From: Acidobacteriota bacterium
Lineage (GTDB): Bacteria; Acidobacteriota; Terriglobia; Bryobacterales; Bryobacteraceae
Reading direction: 5' to 3'
Length of the DNA: 64,000 nucleotides
Assembly: GCA_026393985.1 (NCBI GenBank)
Contig: JAPKZB010000058.1
Coordinates: 1 to 64,000, forward strand
In this document: positions 44,358 through 57,301 of the stretch, in pieces
Layout: every line of letters starts with the position of its first letter
Position numbering within the stretch: the stretch's first letter is position 1
The notes under the pieces: model-generated
What the model was told of the DNA's origin: nothing
Databases searched by the model: none
Seen by the model: the letters and a program-made list of their open reading frames with translations, nothing else
Made by a program: the position numbers and the translations under genes

Positions 44358-45050
44358 ATGATGATTGTTCGTTCACTCGTATCGGCACTGGCGCTCTCGG
44401 GCCTTGTTTGCGGCCAAGCCCCCTCATCCCACGCTGACCGATTAAACCAGGCCGCCACGGTCCTCGAAGAGGTCATGGCGGTCAAAGACAAAGCCATTCC
44501 CCAGGACCTGATGGACAAAGCGCATTGCGCCTTGATCGTGCCCGGCATGAAAAAAGGTGCCTTTGTCGTCGGAGGCCAATTCGGCAGGGGCTTTGCGTCC
44601 TGCCGCAAGGCTAGCGGTCAGGGATGGAGCGCCCCGGCGCCCATCCGAGTCGAAGGAGGCTCGGTCGGCTTCCAGATCGGCGGATCAGAGACCGATGTAG
44701 TCATGCTCATCATGAACGCCCGCGGCGCCGAGCGCCTGATCAAGAGCAGTAAGTTCGCCGTGGGCGGCGAGGCTTCGGCCGCGGCCGGTCCCGTAGGCCG
44801 GACCAGTTCCGCCGAGACCGATGTTACCATGCGCGCCGAAATTCTTACCTACTCCCGCTCCCGCGGCGCCTTCGCTGGCGTGTCGCTCAAGGGCAGCACC
44901 GTCCGCGCCGACAGTGACGCAATCGGCGATCTGTACGGGAATAACCGGATGAAAAACGAGCAGATCGTCTACGGCGACGTCCCCGCCCCGGCCGCCGCCG
45001 CCCGGCTCTTGGCCAATCTCAATAAATACTCGAGCCGCATGTCTAAATAA
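44358..45050 (+). CDS. Secreted SYLF-domain (YSC84-like) protein
   Basis: 230 aa with signal peptide (VRSLVSALALSGLVCGQA). The SYLF/Ysc84 actin-bundling-like lipid-binding domain covers most of the rest: IPQDLMDKAHCALIVPGMKKGAFVVGGQFG, GSVGFQIGGSETDVVMLIMN, KFAVGGEASAAAGPVGR, AEILTYSRSRGAFAGVSLKGS. Bacterial members are exported and bind phosphoinositides or lipids in vitro; the cellular role is unclear. ATG at 44358 or 44361 are equivalent starts. Confidence 0.88.
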   Translation: MMIVRSLVSALALSGLVCGQAPSSHADRLNQAATVLEEVMAVKDKAIPQDLMDKAHCALIVPGMKKGAFVVGGQFGRGFASCRKASGQGWSAPAPIRVEGGSVGFQIGGSETDVVMLIMNARGAERLIKSSKFAVGGEASAAAGPVGRTSSAETDVTMRAEILTYSRSRGAFAGVSLKGSTVRADSDAIGDLYGNNRMKNEQIVYGDVPAPAAAARLLANLNKYSSRMSK

Positions 45051-45180
45051 ACTGCCTCAAATGCTCCACTGCGCGCTGCTACTGCCCGGCAGCGCGCAGC
45101 AACTTTCCTTGGGTTACTGCATTTGCAACCAGTTACAGTTTGGCCCGCGACTTGCTCCCTCACGGGCAGGAGAAGTCGCC

Positions 45181-45501
45181 GTGAGGCAACCCAGACTGGC
45201 AATTACACATCCGATAGCGCTTCCGTTGAGAGAGGGCTTCGGGAGCGTCGATTCGGTCTCGTGTTTTCGCCAACTGGACCAGTGTGATTCCCCCGAGAGA
45301 CTCGTGGCGGAGATTGCGCGAGTGTTGCGTCCCGGGGGGCTTCTCCTCCTCACAGTGCCGAATCGTCATGTGGAAAGCCTGCTTCGTCCTTGGTTTCACG
45401 TGGAGCTCCAGCAGGCGTTGGACTCTCCTGACCAGCGCCTGCTGATTTGTACCCGGAACAAGAAGGTTCTATCCGGCGCTCAGCTCCCCGCCGTGGGCTA
45501 A
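45181..45501 (+). CDS. Truncated methyltransferase-like protein lacking the SAM-binding motif I
   Basis: 106 aa from a GTG with AGGAG 8 nt upstream. The middle reads SVDSVSCFRQLDQCDSPERLVAEIARVLRPGGLLLLTVPN (residues about 23-62), which is unmistakably motifs III-V of Methyltransf_11. The GxGxG SAM-binding strand that should come first is missing, and no matching sequence is seen in any frame upstream to 45050. It is either a remnant of a deleted methyltransferase or a small non-catalytic partner. The 3' 33 bp overlap the convergent helicase gene. Confidence 0.5.
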   Translation: MRQPRLAITHPIALPLREGFGSVDSVSCFRQLDQCDSPERLVAEIARVLRPGGLLLLTVPNRHVESLLRPWFHVELQQALDSPDQRLLICTRNKKVLSGAQLPAVG

Positions 45502-47811
45502 CAACTCCCCTGCTATCTGTAGCGCAACCTCTTTCCCCTTCTCGCCTACCTCACCCACCGGCCCCACGCAACTCGGGCACCCCGATTCGCACGGACAAGC
45601 CGTAATTAGGTCCCGCGCCGTCTCCACCAGGCGTCGGTGCTGCCGGAACAGCGGTTCGCTTCCTCCCATGCCCCCCGGGTAGGTATCGTACAGATACAGA
45701 TTCGGCTCCCACTCCCGCAAGCCCCCGGTCGCATCCTCGGTGAAAGCAACCGCCAGATCCCGTGGATCACACATCAGCAATAAGGCACCCACTGCCCGCA
45801 GCGCATTTCCCAGACCCACCAGGCCATTCTGCTTCTCTGTCGGCGTATACCCGGCAAAATGCGCCAAAAACGCCGCCGGGAAATGGAGCCAGAAAGAGGT
45901 CGTGTGCATCTCCTGCTCGGGCATCGAAAGATTGCCCGCCCCCACGTTCTCAAGCGTATAAAACTTCACTTTCTTGAAGCCGACAATCTGCCGGTTCACC
46001 CGCACCTCACCCCAGAACGCCTGCCCCTCCTGCCCGAACTCGTTCAGTATCTTTACCTGCGTGTAATCAATCGCGTCCGTAAAATAGTCGCAATCGACGG
46101 CCCGCACATACGCCTTCCGCCCCTCGTAATCGAACTTTTCCACCTGAAACTGCCGCGCATCGTGCAGATAGATCGCCTTTTCGTGCAACGTCGTCAGCGC
46201 CGACGGAAAATCGACCTCGGCGATCACCGCATTCTGCCGCGTCACGTCGATCACCACAAAGTTATCGCTCGTCACCGCCCGCAGTGACACCGCATCTGCC
46301 GGATAGGTGTCCGAAGTCCAATGCCAAGTCTGTCCGGAGTGGTGCAGCAGCCCTAACTCCTCGAGAAATCGGCACATCTCGCCCGTCTCGACCGCCCCAA
46401 ACCGCTCCCCATCGCGTATCGGCAGCTCAAACGCCGCGCACTTCATATGGTTCAGCAAGATCTCCAGATTGTTCGGGTTGATGTGCGCCGACTCCGGCGG
46501 ACGCCCGAAAAAGTACTCCGGATGCTCGATAATATACTGATCGAGCGGCGCACTCGAGGCCACCAGCACCGCGATCGACAAGCGGCCCCGCCGCCCCGCC
46601 CGTCCCGCCCGCTGCCACGTCGAGGCGATTGTGCCCGGATAACCCGCCATCACAATCGCATCCAGCGAGCCAATGTCCACTCCCAGTTCGAGCGCATTCG
46701 TCGCAATCACCCCCCGCACCTCGCCCGATCGGATCTGCTTCTCAATCTCCCGCCGCTCCCGCGGCAGATAGCCCCCGCGATAGCCACTCACCCGCCCCCG
46801 CAGTGCAGGCAACTTCTCGGCCGCGTCTTTCAAATACTTCGTCAGTACCTCCGTCGCCAGCCGGTTGTTGGTAAATACCAGCGTCTGCTGACCACGGTCA
46901 AGAAACTCAAGCGCAATCCGCCGCGACTCGTGCAGATAGCTCCGCCGAATCCCCAACTCCCGGTTCACCACCGGCGGGTTGTAAAACACAAAATACTTCT
47001 CCGCCTGCGGCGCCCCGTTCTGATCAACCAGCGAAAACGGCACCTCGCCCAACGCCTCGGCCAACTCCCGCGGGTTCGCGATGGTCGCCGAACAACAGAT
47101 GAACTGCGGCGTCGAACCGTAAAACTCGCAGATGCGCCGCAGCCGACGCAGAATATTCGCCAGATGCGAGCCGTACACGCCCCGGTAGTAGTGCAGCTCG
47201 TCAATGACGAAATAACGCAGGTTTTCAAACGCCTTCGCCCACTTGGTGTGGTGCGGTAAAATGCCGCTGTGCAGCATATCCGGGTTGGTGAACACCACGT
47301 TGGCCCGCTCCCGGATCGCCCGCCGGGCATCGGACGGAGTGTCGCCGTCATAGGTAAAGGCCTTGATCGGCAGGCCCATGCCGTCCACCGTCCGCTGAAA
47401 CTCCTGCAGCTGGTCCTCGGCGAGCGCCTTGGTAGGAAACAGGTACATCGCACGCGCGCCCGGTTCCACCGCCAGCCGGTTCAACACCGGAAGGTTGTAG
47501 CAAAGAGTTTTACCGGACGCGGTCGGCGTCACCACCACCACATTCCGACCTGCCGCCACATGGCCGAACGCCTCGTCCTGATGCGAGTAAAGATCTTCAA
47601 TCCCCCGCTCCGCCAGGGCCTTCCGCAACTCGCCCGCTACCGTCTCCGGCAGCGGCGCCGTCACCGCCTCCCGCGCCGGCTGATGCTGAATCGAACGAAT
47701 CGGGGAGTTCTCCGCCTCCATCCATTCCTGGAAGCGAACCACCGCCCCATCAAGCCCCGCGGGACGGTTGAGCGAAGCAGTGGGATCAGGAAACCCTAGG
47801 GTCAGGTTCAT
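45469..47811 (-). CDS. MrfA/YprA-type DEAD-box helicase with C-terminal DUF1998 zinc domain
   Basis: 780 aa SF2 helicase. Walker A TPTASGKT (95-102), FVIDELHYYRGVYGSHLANIL (motif II, about 206-226), CSATIANP, GVIATNALELGVDIG and QRAGRAGRRG are intact. The C-terminus carries the DUF1998 four-cysteine site CPCESGCPSC and YDTYPGGMGGSEPLF. MrfA (B. subtilis) and related enzymes unwind DNA 3'-5' in repair of mitomycin C damage independent of UvrABC. uvrA itself lies 0.7 kb away on the other strand. Confidence 0.9.
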   Translation of the reverse strand: MNLTLGFPDPTASLNRPAGLDGAVVRFQEWMEAENSPIRSIQHQPAREAVTAPLPETVAGELRKALAERGIEDLYSHQDEAFGHVAAGRNVVVVTPTASGKTLCYNLPVLNRLAVEPGARAMYLFPTKALAEDQLQEFQRTVDGMGLPIKAFTYDGDTPSDARRAIRERANVVFTNPDMLHSGILPHHTKWAKAFENLRYFVIDELHYYRGVYGSHLANILRRLRRICEFYGSTPQFICCSATIANPRELAEALGEVPFSLVDQNGAPQAEKYFVFYNPPVVNRELGIRRSYLHESRRIALEFLDRGQQTLVFTNNRLATEVLTKYLKDAAEKLPALRGRVSGYRGGYLPRERREIEKQIRSGEVRGVIATNALELGVDIGSLDAIVMAGYPGTIASTWQRAGRAGRRGRLSIAVLVASSAPLDQYIIEHPEYFFGRPPESAHINPNNLEILLNHMKCAAFELPIRDGERFGAVETGEMCRFLEELGLLHHSGQTWHWTSDTYPADAVSLRAVTSDNFVVIDVTRQNAVIAEVDFPSALTTLHEKAIYLHDARQFQVEKFDYEGRKAYVRAVDCDYFTDAIDYTQVKILNEFGQEGQAFWGEVRVNRQIVGFKKVKFYTLENVGAGNLSMPEQEMHTTSFWLHFPAAFLAHFAGYTPTEKQNGLVGLGNALRAVGALLLMCDPRDLAVAFTEDATGGLREWEPNLYLYDTYPGGMGGSEPLFRQHRRLVETARDLITACPCESGCPSCVGPVGEVGEKGKEVALQIAGELLAHGGELSAG

Positions 47812-47863
47812 ACGTGACGGCTTCGCTTTAGTTTCGCCTAAGCCGCCCCGGAAAACAAGCCGG

Positions 47864-48196
47864 TTACTTGCCGCGGATGAACTCGTAGCGTTCGAGCGTC
47901 GCGGCCACGGTAAACGGCCGGCGCACCGCCGGCTGTTCGACCGATTGCAATCCCTGGTTCCGAATCACCTTGCCCATGCAGCGAAGACGCACCGGGTTGC
48001 CTGCCATCGCGCTCGGCAACGTCACCAAGTACTCAATCGCATCGCCCACCGGCATCTCCGCTTCGGACGTGAACAGCACCCCGCCCGAACTCATGTTGCG
48101 CGTTTCTCCCGCGCGCGAGACTGGTTCGCTGCCTGCCCGTACTAGCTCCAACGGCAGCTGAATCTCGAATCTTTTGGTTTTTCTTTGTTCGCTCAC
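47864..48196 (-). CDS. PilZ-domain protein
   Basis: 110 aa made of one PilZ domain. The c-di-GMP-binding signatures are present: RKTKR at 5-9 (RxxxR) and NMSSGG at 34-39 ((D/N)xSxxG), so it should bind c-di-GMP and act as a small receptor or adaptor, for example on motility or surface traits. The start is GTG at 48196; ATG alternatives are absent. The only Shine-Dalgarno-like bases (TGGAA, about 7 nt upstream) lie at the end of the inverted-repeat leader described at 48204-48283. Confidence 0.85.
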   Translation of the reverse strand: MSEQRKTKRFEIQLPLELVRAGSEPVSRAGETRNMSSGGVLFTSEAEMPVGDAIEYLVTLPSAMAGNPVRLRCMGKVIRNQGLQSVEQPAVRRPFTVAATLERYEFIRGK

Positions 48197-48203
48197 AACT
48201 GTT

Positions 48204-48283
48204 CCAGACTAAGGCTAATTGCCTAGAACGGTCAATAGACCGAGTCCCTAAGTTATGCTGCTTTAGATGCAGTACTAGTCTGG
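48204..48283 (-). other. Cloverleaf-like inverted-repeat region, candidate structured leader of the PilZ gene
   Basis: An 80-nt stretch, 7 bp upstream of the pilZ start. CCAGA (48204-48208) pairs with TCTGG (48279-48283) to close a junction with three internal hairpins. These are CTAAGGC/GCCTAG with one bulge and loop TAATT (48209-48226), CGGTC/GACCG with loop AATA (48229-48242), and CTAAG...CTGC/GCAG...CTAG (48248-48278). On the minus strand the closing stem contains the only Shine-Dalgarno-like bases, so folding could mask translation initiation. It does not match a tRNA or a known c-di-GMP riboswitch. It might instead act on the plus strand. Confidence 0.4.
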
Positions 48284-48354
48284 GAATTCCCCTAGGGGCC
48301 GGGCCCGAAAATGCCCTCAGCGCCGAGGTTGCTACAATCGGTGTTGGTTTCCCT

Positions 48355-48542
48355 TTGCGCGCTATCCTCCGCATCGCCTCCGGCATAGGCCTCGTAATTG
48401 TTGGGGTTATCGGCCTGATTCTGCCGATTATGCCCGGCTGGATCTTTCTGATCCCTGGCCTCGTGATCCTGGCGGACTACTTTCCGCCAATTCGCCGCCT
48501 CGTCGATTGGGCCAAAACGAAGATGGAGAGCGTCAAGAATTC

Positions 48543-48546
<4 letters not shown>
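48355..48546 (+). CDS. Small membrane protein (PGPGW-like)
   Basis: 63 aa: a hydrophobic hairpin of two helices ([23 protein letters not shown], then [13 protein letters not shown]) and a basic tail. It resembles the short PGPGW/DUF454-like membrane proteins. The start is TTG at 48355, with TACAAT (48333-48338) as a possible -10 and no Shine-Dalgarno sequence. Its stop overlaps the uvrA start (ATGA), so translation is coupled. No role known. Confidence 0.65.
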
Positions 48547-51289
<2,743 letters not shown>

Positions 51290-51293
<4 letters not shown>

Positions 51294-51992
51294 AGCCCCC
51301 TCCGCCTCCCCCCTCCGCCTCCCGCGCCCCCTTCTGGGGCTGGGTGGATGTTTTGTTAACACTCGGCGCCATCCTGCCGGCCTTCGCCCTGACCGCCGGC
51401 GCCATCCTGCTCGCCGTTTTCGTCCTCGGCGTCAAGCCGACACCTGTCCAGTCGGCCATGCCCTCGCAGTTTCTCGCCTACCTCCTCTGGCTCGCCGCGG
51501 CATCCTACACCTTCCGCCTCCGCCACAAGCAGCCGTTCTGGCGCAGCCTCGGCTTCGTCCTCCCAGCCCGCCCCTGGCGCTTCCTCGCCTACGGCCCCCT
51601 TCTCACCCTCTTTGTGGGCGCCGCCGGCTGGGCCCTCCAGGCCAAAGAGGTCAAAATGCCGCTGATCGATCAACTCCTGGCCGACCCCATCCAGCGGGTA
51701 GCCTTCTTCCTGTTCGCCGTCACTTTCGGCCCCGTCTGCGAAGAGCTTTTCTTCCGCGGCCTGGTGCTGCCCGTCGCCGCCCGCAGCTTCGGGCCGGCGG
51801 CGGCGCTCGCGCTCACCAGCGTGCCCTTCGCCCTCATCCACGGGCCCCAATACTCCTGGAGCTGGCAACATCTGCTCCTGTTGACCGTCGCCGGTCTCGT
51901 CTTTGGCTGGCTGCGCCTGCAGTCCGGTACCGCCGCCGCCACGCTCACCCACTGTACTTATAATCTTGCAATGTCCGGAGGCTTCATCCTGA

Positions 51993-52009
<17 letters not shown>
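51290..52009 (+). CDS. CPBP-family intramembrane protease
   Basis: 239 aa with a proline-rich N-terminus and about 6 membrane helices. The CPBP (Rce1/Abi) active-site motifs are intact: E151-E152-x3-R156 (EELFFRG), F180-x3-H184 and H221-x3-N225. Bacterial members cleave or process peptides in the membrane, and some act in bacteriocin immunity or regulation; the substrate is unknown. ATGA overlap with uvrA at its start and a 17-bp overlap with mtnA at its end place it inside a compact operon. Confidence 0.9.
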
Positions 52010-53006
<997 letters not shown>

Positions 53007-53023
53007 TCCTATCGCAGAACGAA

Positions 53024-53057
53024 AAAAAGGCCCTGAGCTTTCGCCCAGGGCCTTTTT
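53024..53057. terminator. Bidirectional terminator between mtnA and groEL
   Basis: AAAAAGGCCCTG and CAGGGCCTTTTT form a perfect 12-bp stem around a 10-nt loop. It has seven A on the left and five T on the right, so it can end transcription from both mtnA (plus) and groEL (minus). Confidence 0.93.
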
Positions 53058-53081
53058 CCTTGCCAGGAGGCAGGACCAGGT

Positions 53082-54734
<1,653 letters not shown>

Positions 54735-54747
54735 TTAGCGTCCGTTA

Positions 54748-55035
54748 CTACGCGATCACGCCCAGGACTTCGTCCTCGCGCATGATCAGATATTCGTTGC
54801 CGTCAACCTTGATGTCGCTGCCGGAGTACTTCCCAAACAGGATGCGGTCGCCAGCCTTCAGTTCGAGCGGCACAACAGAGCCGTTGTCCAGACGCTTGCC
54901 ATTGCCCACGGCAACAACTTCGCCTTCCTGCGGCTTCTCTTTGGCACTGTCCGGAATAATGATTCCGTTCAGAACAGTCTCTTTCTCTTCAATGCGTTTC
55001 ACGACAATGCGGTCGTGCAGTGGTCGGATGTTCAT
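54748..55035 (-). CDS. groES: Co-chaperonin GroES (Hsp10)
   Basis: 95 aa: [18 protein letters not shown], the mobile loop [21 protein letters not shown] region, [25 protein letters not shown] and DEVLGVI. GGAGG 8 nt upstream of ATG 55035 sets the start; the frame is open 48 bp further but that part is leader. It is the first gene of the groESL operon. Confidence 0.98.
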   Translation of the reverse strand: MNIRPLHDRIVVKRIEEKETVLNGIIIPDSAKEKPQEGEVVAVGNGKRLDNGSVVPLELKAGDRILFGKYSGSDIKVDGNEYLIMREDEVLGVIA

Positions 55036-55064
55036 GTTTGTGTCCTCCAAAACTACCAGTTTCA

Positions 55065-55094
55065 GTATTAGCACACTCGGCACAGGAGTGACAA
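55065..55094 (-). promoter_or_regulatory. groESL promoter overlapped by a CIRCE (HrcA) operator
   Basis: The top strand reads TTAGCACAC, nine bases, GAGTGACAA (55068-55094), matching the CIRCE consensus TTAGCACTC-N9-GAGTGCTAA at 15 of 18 positions. On the minus strand TTGTCA and TAATAC, 18 nt apart (55094-55089 and 55070-55065), can act as -35 and -10. The HrcA operator would then cover the whole promoter, so heat-shock derepression of groESL is expected. Confidence 0.85.
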
Positions 55095-55192
55095 CAAATT
55101 TTTATAAGTGATTGAAAACAAGAGAGAAAATTTTTCTAAAAAAATTGGAAACGCCAACTTGTTTACAGTTATCTGATAGCGGCGCGCTGAGA

Positions 55193-55221
55193 TTTACTTT
55201 ATTCCTGTCGAGTGATACCCT
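55193..55221 (+). promoter_or_regulatory. Candidate promoter of the glutamine-synthetase-like operon, leaderless type
   Basis: TTTACT (55193-55198), a 17-nt spacer and TACCCT (55216-55221) preceded by TGA (extended -10). Initiation about 7 nt downstream would fall within 0-4 nt of the ATG at 55231, and no Shine-Dalgarno sequence is present, so a leaderless mRNA is predicted. Confidence 0.5.
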
Positions 55222-55230
55222 GGCAGCACC

Positions 55231-56544
55231 ATGGCCCATCTCGACCTCGCCTCCCTCCGACAACTCGTCGACGCCGGTTCCGTTGAAACCGTCGTCGCCG
55301 CCTTCACCGATCACTACGGTCGACTCATGGGCAAACGCTTCGACGCCTCCTTCTTCCTCGATAACGTCGCCGCCCACGGCACCCACGCCTGCAACTACCT
55401 CCTCACCACCGACGCCGAAATGCAACCCGTCCCCGGCTACCGCTTCGCCAACTGGGAACTCGGCTACGGCGACTTCCACCTCCTGCCCGACCTCAATACC
55501 CTCCGCCTCACCACCTGGCAGCCCCAAACCGCCTTCGTCCACTGCGACGTCGACCACGTCGCCGTCGCCCCCCGCTCCATCCTCAAAAAGCAGATCGCCG
55601 CCGCCGCTAGCCTCGGCTACCACGCCCTGGCCGCCTCCGAACTCGAATACTTCGCCTACCGCCAAACCTACCGCGCCGCCCACGAACAGGACTACCAGAA
55701 ACTCAACCCCCTCAGCTGGTACCTCGAAGACTACAACCTCCTCCAGGGCAGCCGCGAAGAGTTCTTCACCGCCGCCGTCCGCCGCCACCTCCGTCAGTCC
55801 GGCATCCCCGTCGAAAACTCAAAAGGCGAATGGGGCCTCGGCCAGCACGAAGTCAACGTCCGGTACTCCGACATCCTGTCGATGGCCGACAACCACGTCC
55901 TCTTCAAACAGTGCCTCAAGGAAATCGCCGAACAGTGCGGCATCAGCGTCACCTTCATGGCCAAACCCCACCACGGCCAGGCCGGTTCCAGTTGCCATCT
56001 CCATCTCAGCTTGAGCCAGTTCTCCGACATGCACGCCGATACCTTCCGCCACTTCCTCGGCGGCTGGATCGCCCACGCCCCCGAGTTCATGGTCTTCTAC
56101 GCCCCCACCGTCAACTCCTACAAACGCTACGAAGACCTCTCCTGGGCCCCCACGCGCCTCGCCTGGAGCAAAGACAACCGCACCGCCGGCTTCCGCGTCG
56201 TCGGCGAAGGCAAAAGCCTACGCATTGAAAACCGCATCCCCGGCGCCGATGCCAACCCCTACCTCGCCTTCGCCGCCTCCCTCGCCTCCGGCATCGATGG
56301 CATCGTCAACAAAATCGAACCGCCCCCCGTCTTCCTCGGCGACGTCTACTCCGCCCAGTCCCTCCCCCGCGTCCCCTACACCCTCGGCCAGGCCACCGAC
56401 CTGTTCGCCGCCAGCGACTTTACCAAACGCGTCCTCGGCACCGAAGTCGTCGAACACTACGCCCATTTCTTCCGCTCCGAACAAAAAGCCTTCGATGCCG
56501 CCGTCACCGACTGGGAACGTCGCCGCTACTTTGAGAAGATTTAA
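55231..56544 (+). CDS. Glutamine-synthetase-family ligase (gamma-glutamylamine synthetase-like)
   Basis: 437 aa. Glutamine-synthetase fold: TTDAEMQPVPGYRFANWELGYGDF (N-terminal beta-grasp), ASELEYFAY (metal ligands), GLGQHEVNVRYSDILSMADN, VTFMAKPHHGQAGSSCHLHLSL (HxxGNGxH-like, here HGQAGSSCH), and the Arg-rich substrate region RAGFRVVGEGKSLRIENRIPGADANPYLAFAA. The divergent N-terminus and the company of SDR and aldehyde dehydrogenase genes argue for ligation of glutamate to an amine, as in PuuA or GlnA4, rather than ammonia assimilation. The substrate amine is unknown. First gene of its operon. Confidence 0.8.
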   Translation: MAHLDLASLRQLVDAGSVETVVAAFTDHYGRLMGKRFDASFFLDNVAAHGTHACNYLLTTDAEMQPVPGYRFANWELGYGDFHLLPDLNTLRLTTWQPQTAFVHCDVDHVAVAPRSILKKQIAAAASLGYHALAASELEYFAYRQTYRAAHEQDYQKLNPLSWYLEDYNLLQGSREEFFTAAVRRHLRQSGIPVENSKGEWGLGQHEVNVRYSDILSMADNHVLFKQCLKEIAEQCGISVTFMAKPHHGQAGSSCHLHLSLSQFSDMHADTFRHFLGGWIAHAPEFMVFYAPTVNSYKRYEDLSWAPTRLAWSKDNRTAGFRVVGEGKSLRIENRIPGADANPYLAFAASLASGIDGIVNKIEPPPVFLGDVYSAQSLPRVPYTLGQATDLFAASDFTKRVLGTEVVEHYAHFFRSEQKAFDAAVTDWERRRYFEKI

Positions 56545-56548
56545 GTCT

Positions 56549-57301
56549 ATGGATCGTTTGAAAGACCAAGTAGCGCTCATCACCGGCGCCGGCAGCGGCA
56601 TTGGCAAGGAGACCGCCCTGCTGTTCCTCGCCGAAGGCGCCCGCGTCGTCGCCGTCGACCTCAACGGCGATGCCGCCGCCCAGATTCCCGGCGTCCACGC
56701 CGTCCAGGCCGATGTCTCCAAAGCCGCCGACTGCGAACGCATGATCCGCGAAGCCGAACAGACCTACGGCAAGCTCACCGTCCTGTTCAACAACGCCGGC
56801 ATCTCCCACGCCGATGACGACGACGCCATCGCCACCACCGAAGACGTCTGGGATCTCACCTTCGCCGTCAACGTCAAAGGTGTCTTCCTCGGCTGCAAGT
56901 ACGGCATCCCCGCCCTCCGCCGCGCCGGCGGCGGGTCCATTATCAACACGGCCTCCTTCGTCGCCATCCTCGGCGCCGCCACCCCGCAGCTGGCCTACAC
57001 CGCCAGCAAAGGCGCCGTCCTCTCCATGTCGCGCGAACTGGCCGCCATTCACGCCCGCGAAAACATCCGCGTCAACGCTCTCTGCCCCGGCCCGCTGCAG
57101 ACCGAACTGCTCATGAAGTACCTCAATACCGAGGAAAAGAAGCAGCGCCGCCTCGTCCACATCCCCATGGGCCGCTTCGGCCAGGCCCGCGAAATCGCCC
57201 AGGCCGCTCTCTATCTCGCCTCCTCGGAATCCTCCTTCGTCACCGGCACCGAGTTCCTCGTCGACGGCGGCATCACCGCGGCCTACACGACACCGCTATG
57301 A
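56549..57301 (+). CDS. Short-chain dehydrogenase/reductase
   Basis: 250 aa classical SDR: TGAGSGIG at 12-19, D37 after VVAVD (NAD preference), NNAG 81-84, catalytic S136, Y150 and K154 in YTASK, and GTEFLVDGGITAAY at the end. It probably oxidises an alcohol or hydroxyl intermediate. It follows the ligase by 4 bp and overlaps the aldehyde dehydrogenase by 4 bp (ATGA), which suggests one pathway: amine glutamylation, oxidation to the aldehyde, then to the acid. Confidence 0.92.
   Translation: MDRLKDQVALITGAGSGIGKETALLFLAEGARVVAVDLNGDAAAQIPGVHAVQADVSKAADCERMIREAEQTYGKLTVLFNNAGISHADDDDAIATTEDVWDLTFAVNVKGVFLGCKYGIPALRRAGGGSIINTASFVAILGAATPQLAYTASKGAVLSMSRELAAIHARENIRVNALCPGPLQTELLMKYLNTEEKKQRRLVHIPMGRFGQAREIAQAALYLASSESSFVTGTEFLVDGGITAAYTTPL

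Noticed and set aside
45061..45180. ATG at 45061 as start of the methyltransferase fragment
   Set aside because: It lacks a ribosome binding site and adds 40 residues without methyltransferase character; GTG 45181 has AGGAG at good spacing.
48204..48283. tRNA gene
   Set aside because: The size and cloverleaf shape are suggestive, but there is no GTTC-type T loop, no 7-bp acceptor stem and no 7-nt anticodon loop in the right place.
48204..48283. Known c-di-GMP riboswitch
   Set aside because: No GEMM-like conserved core or tetraloop/receptor was recognisable on either strand.
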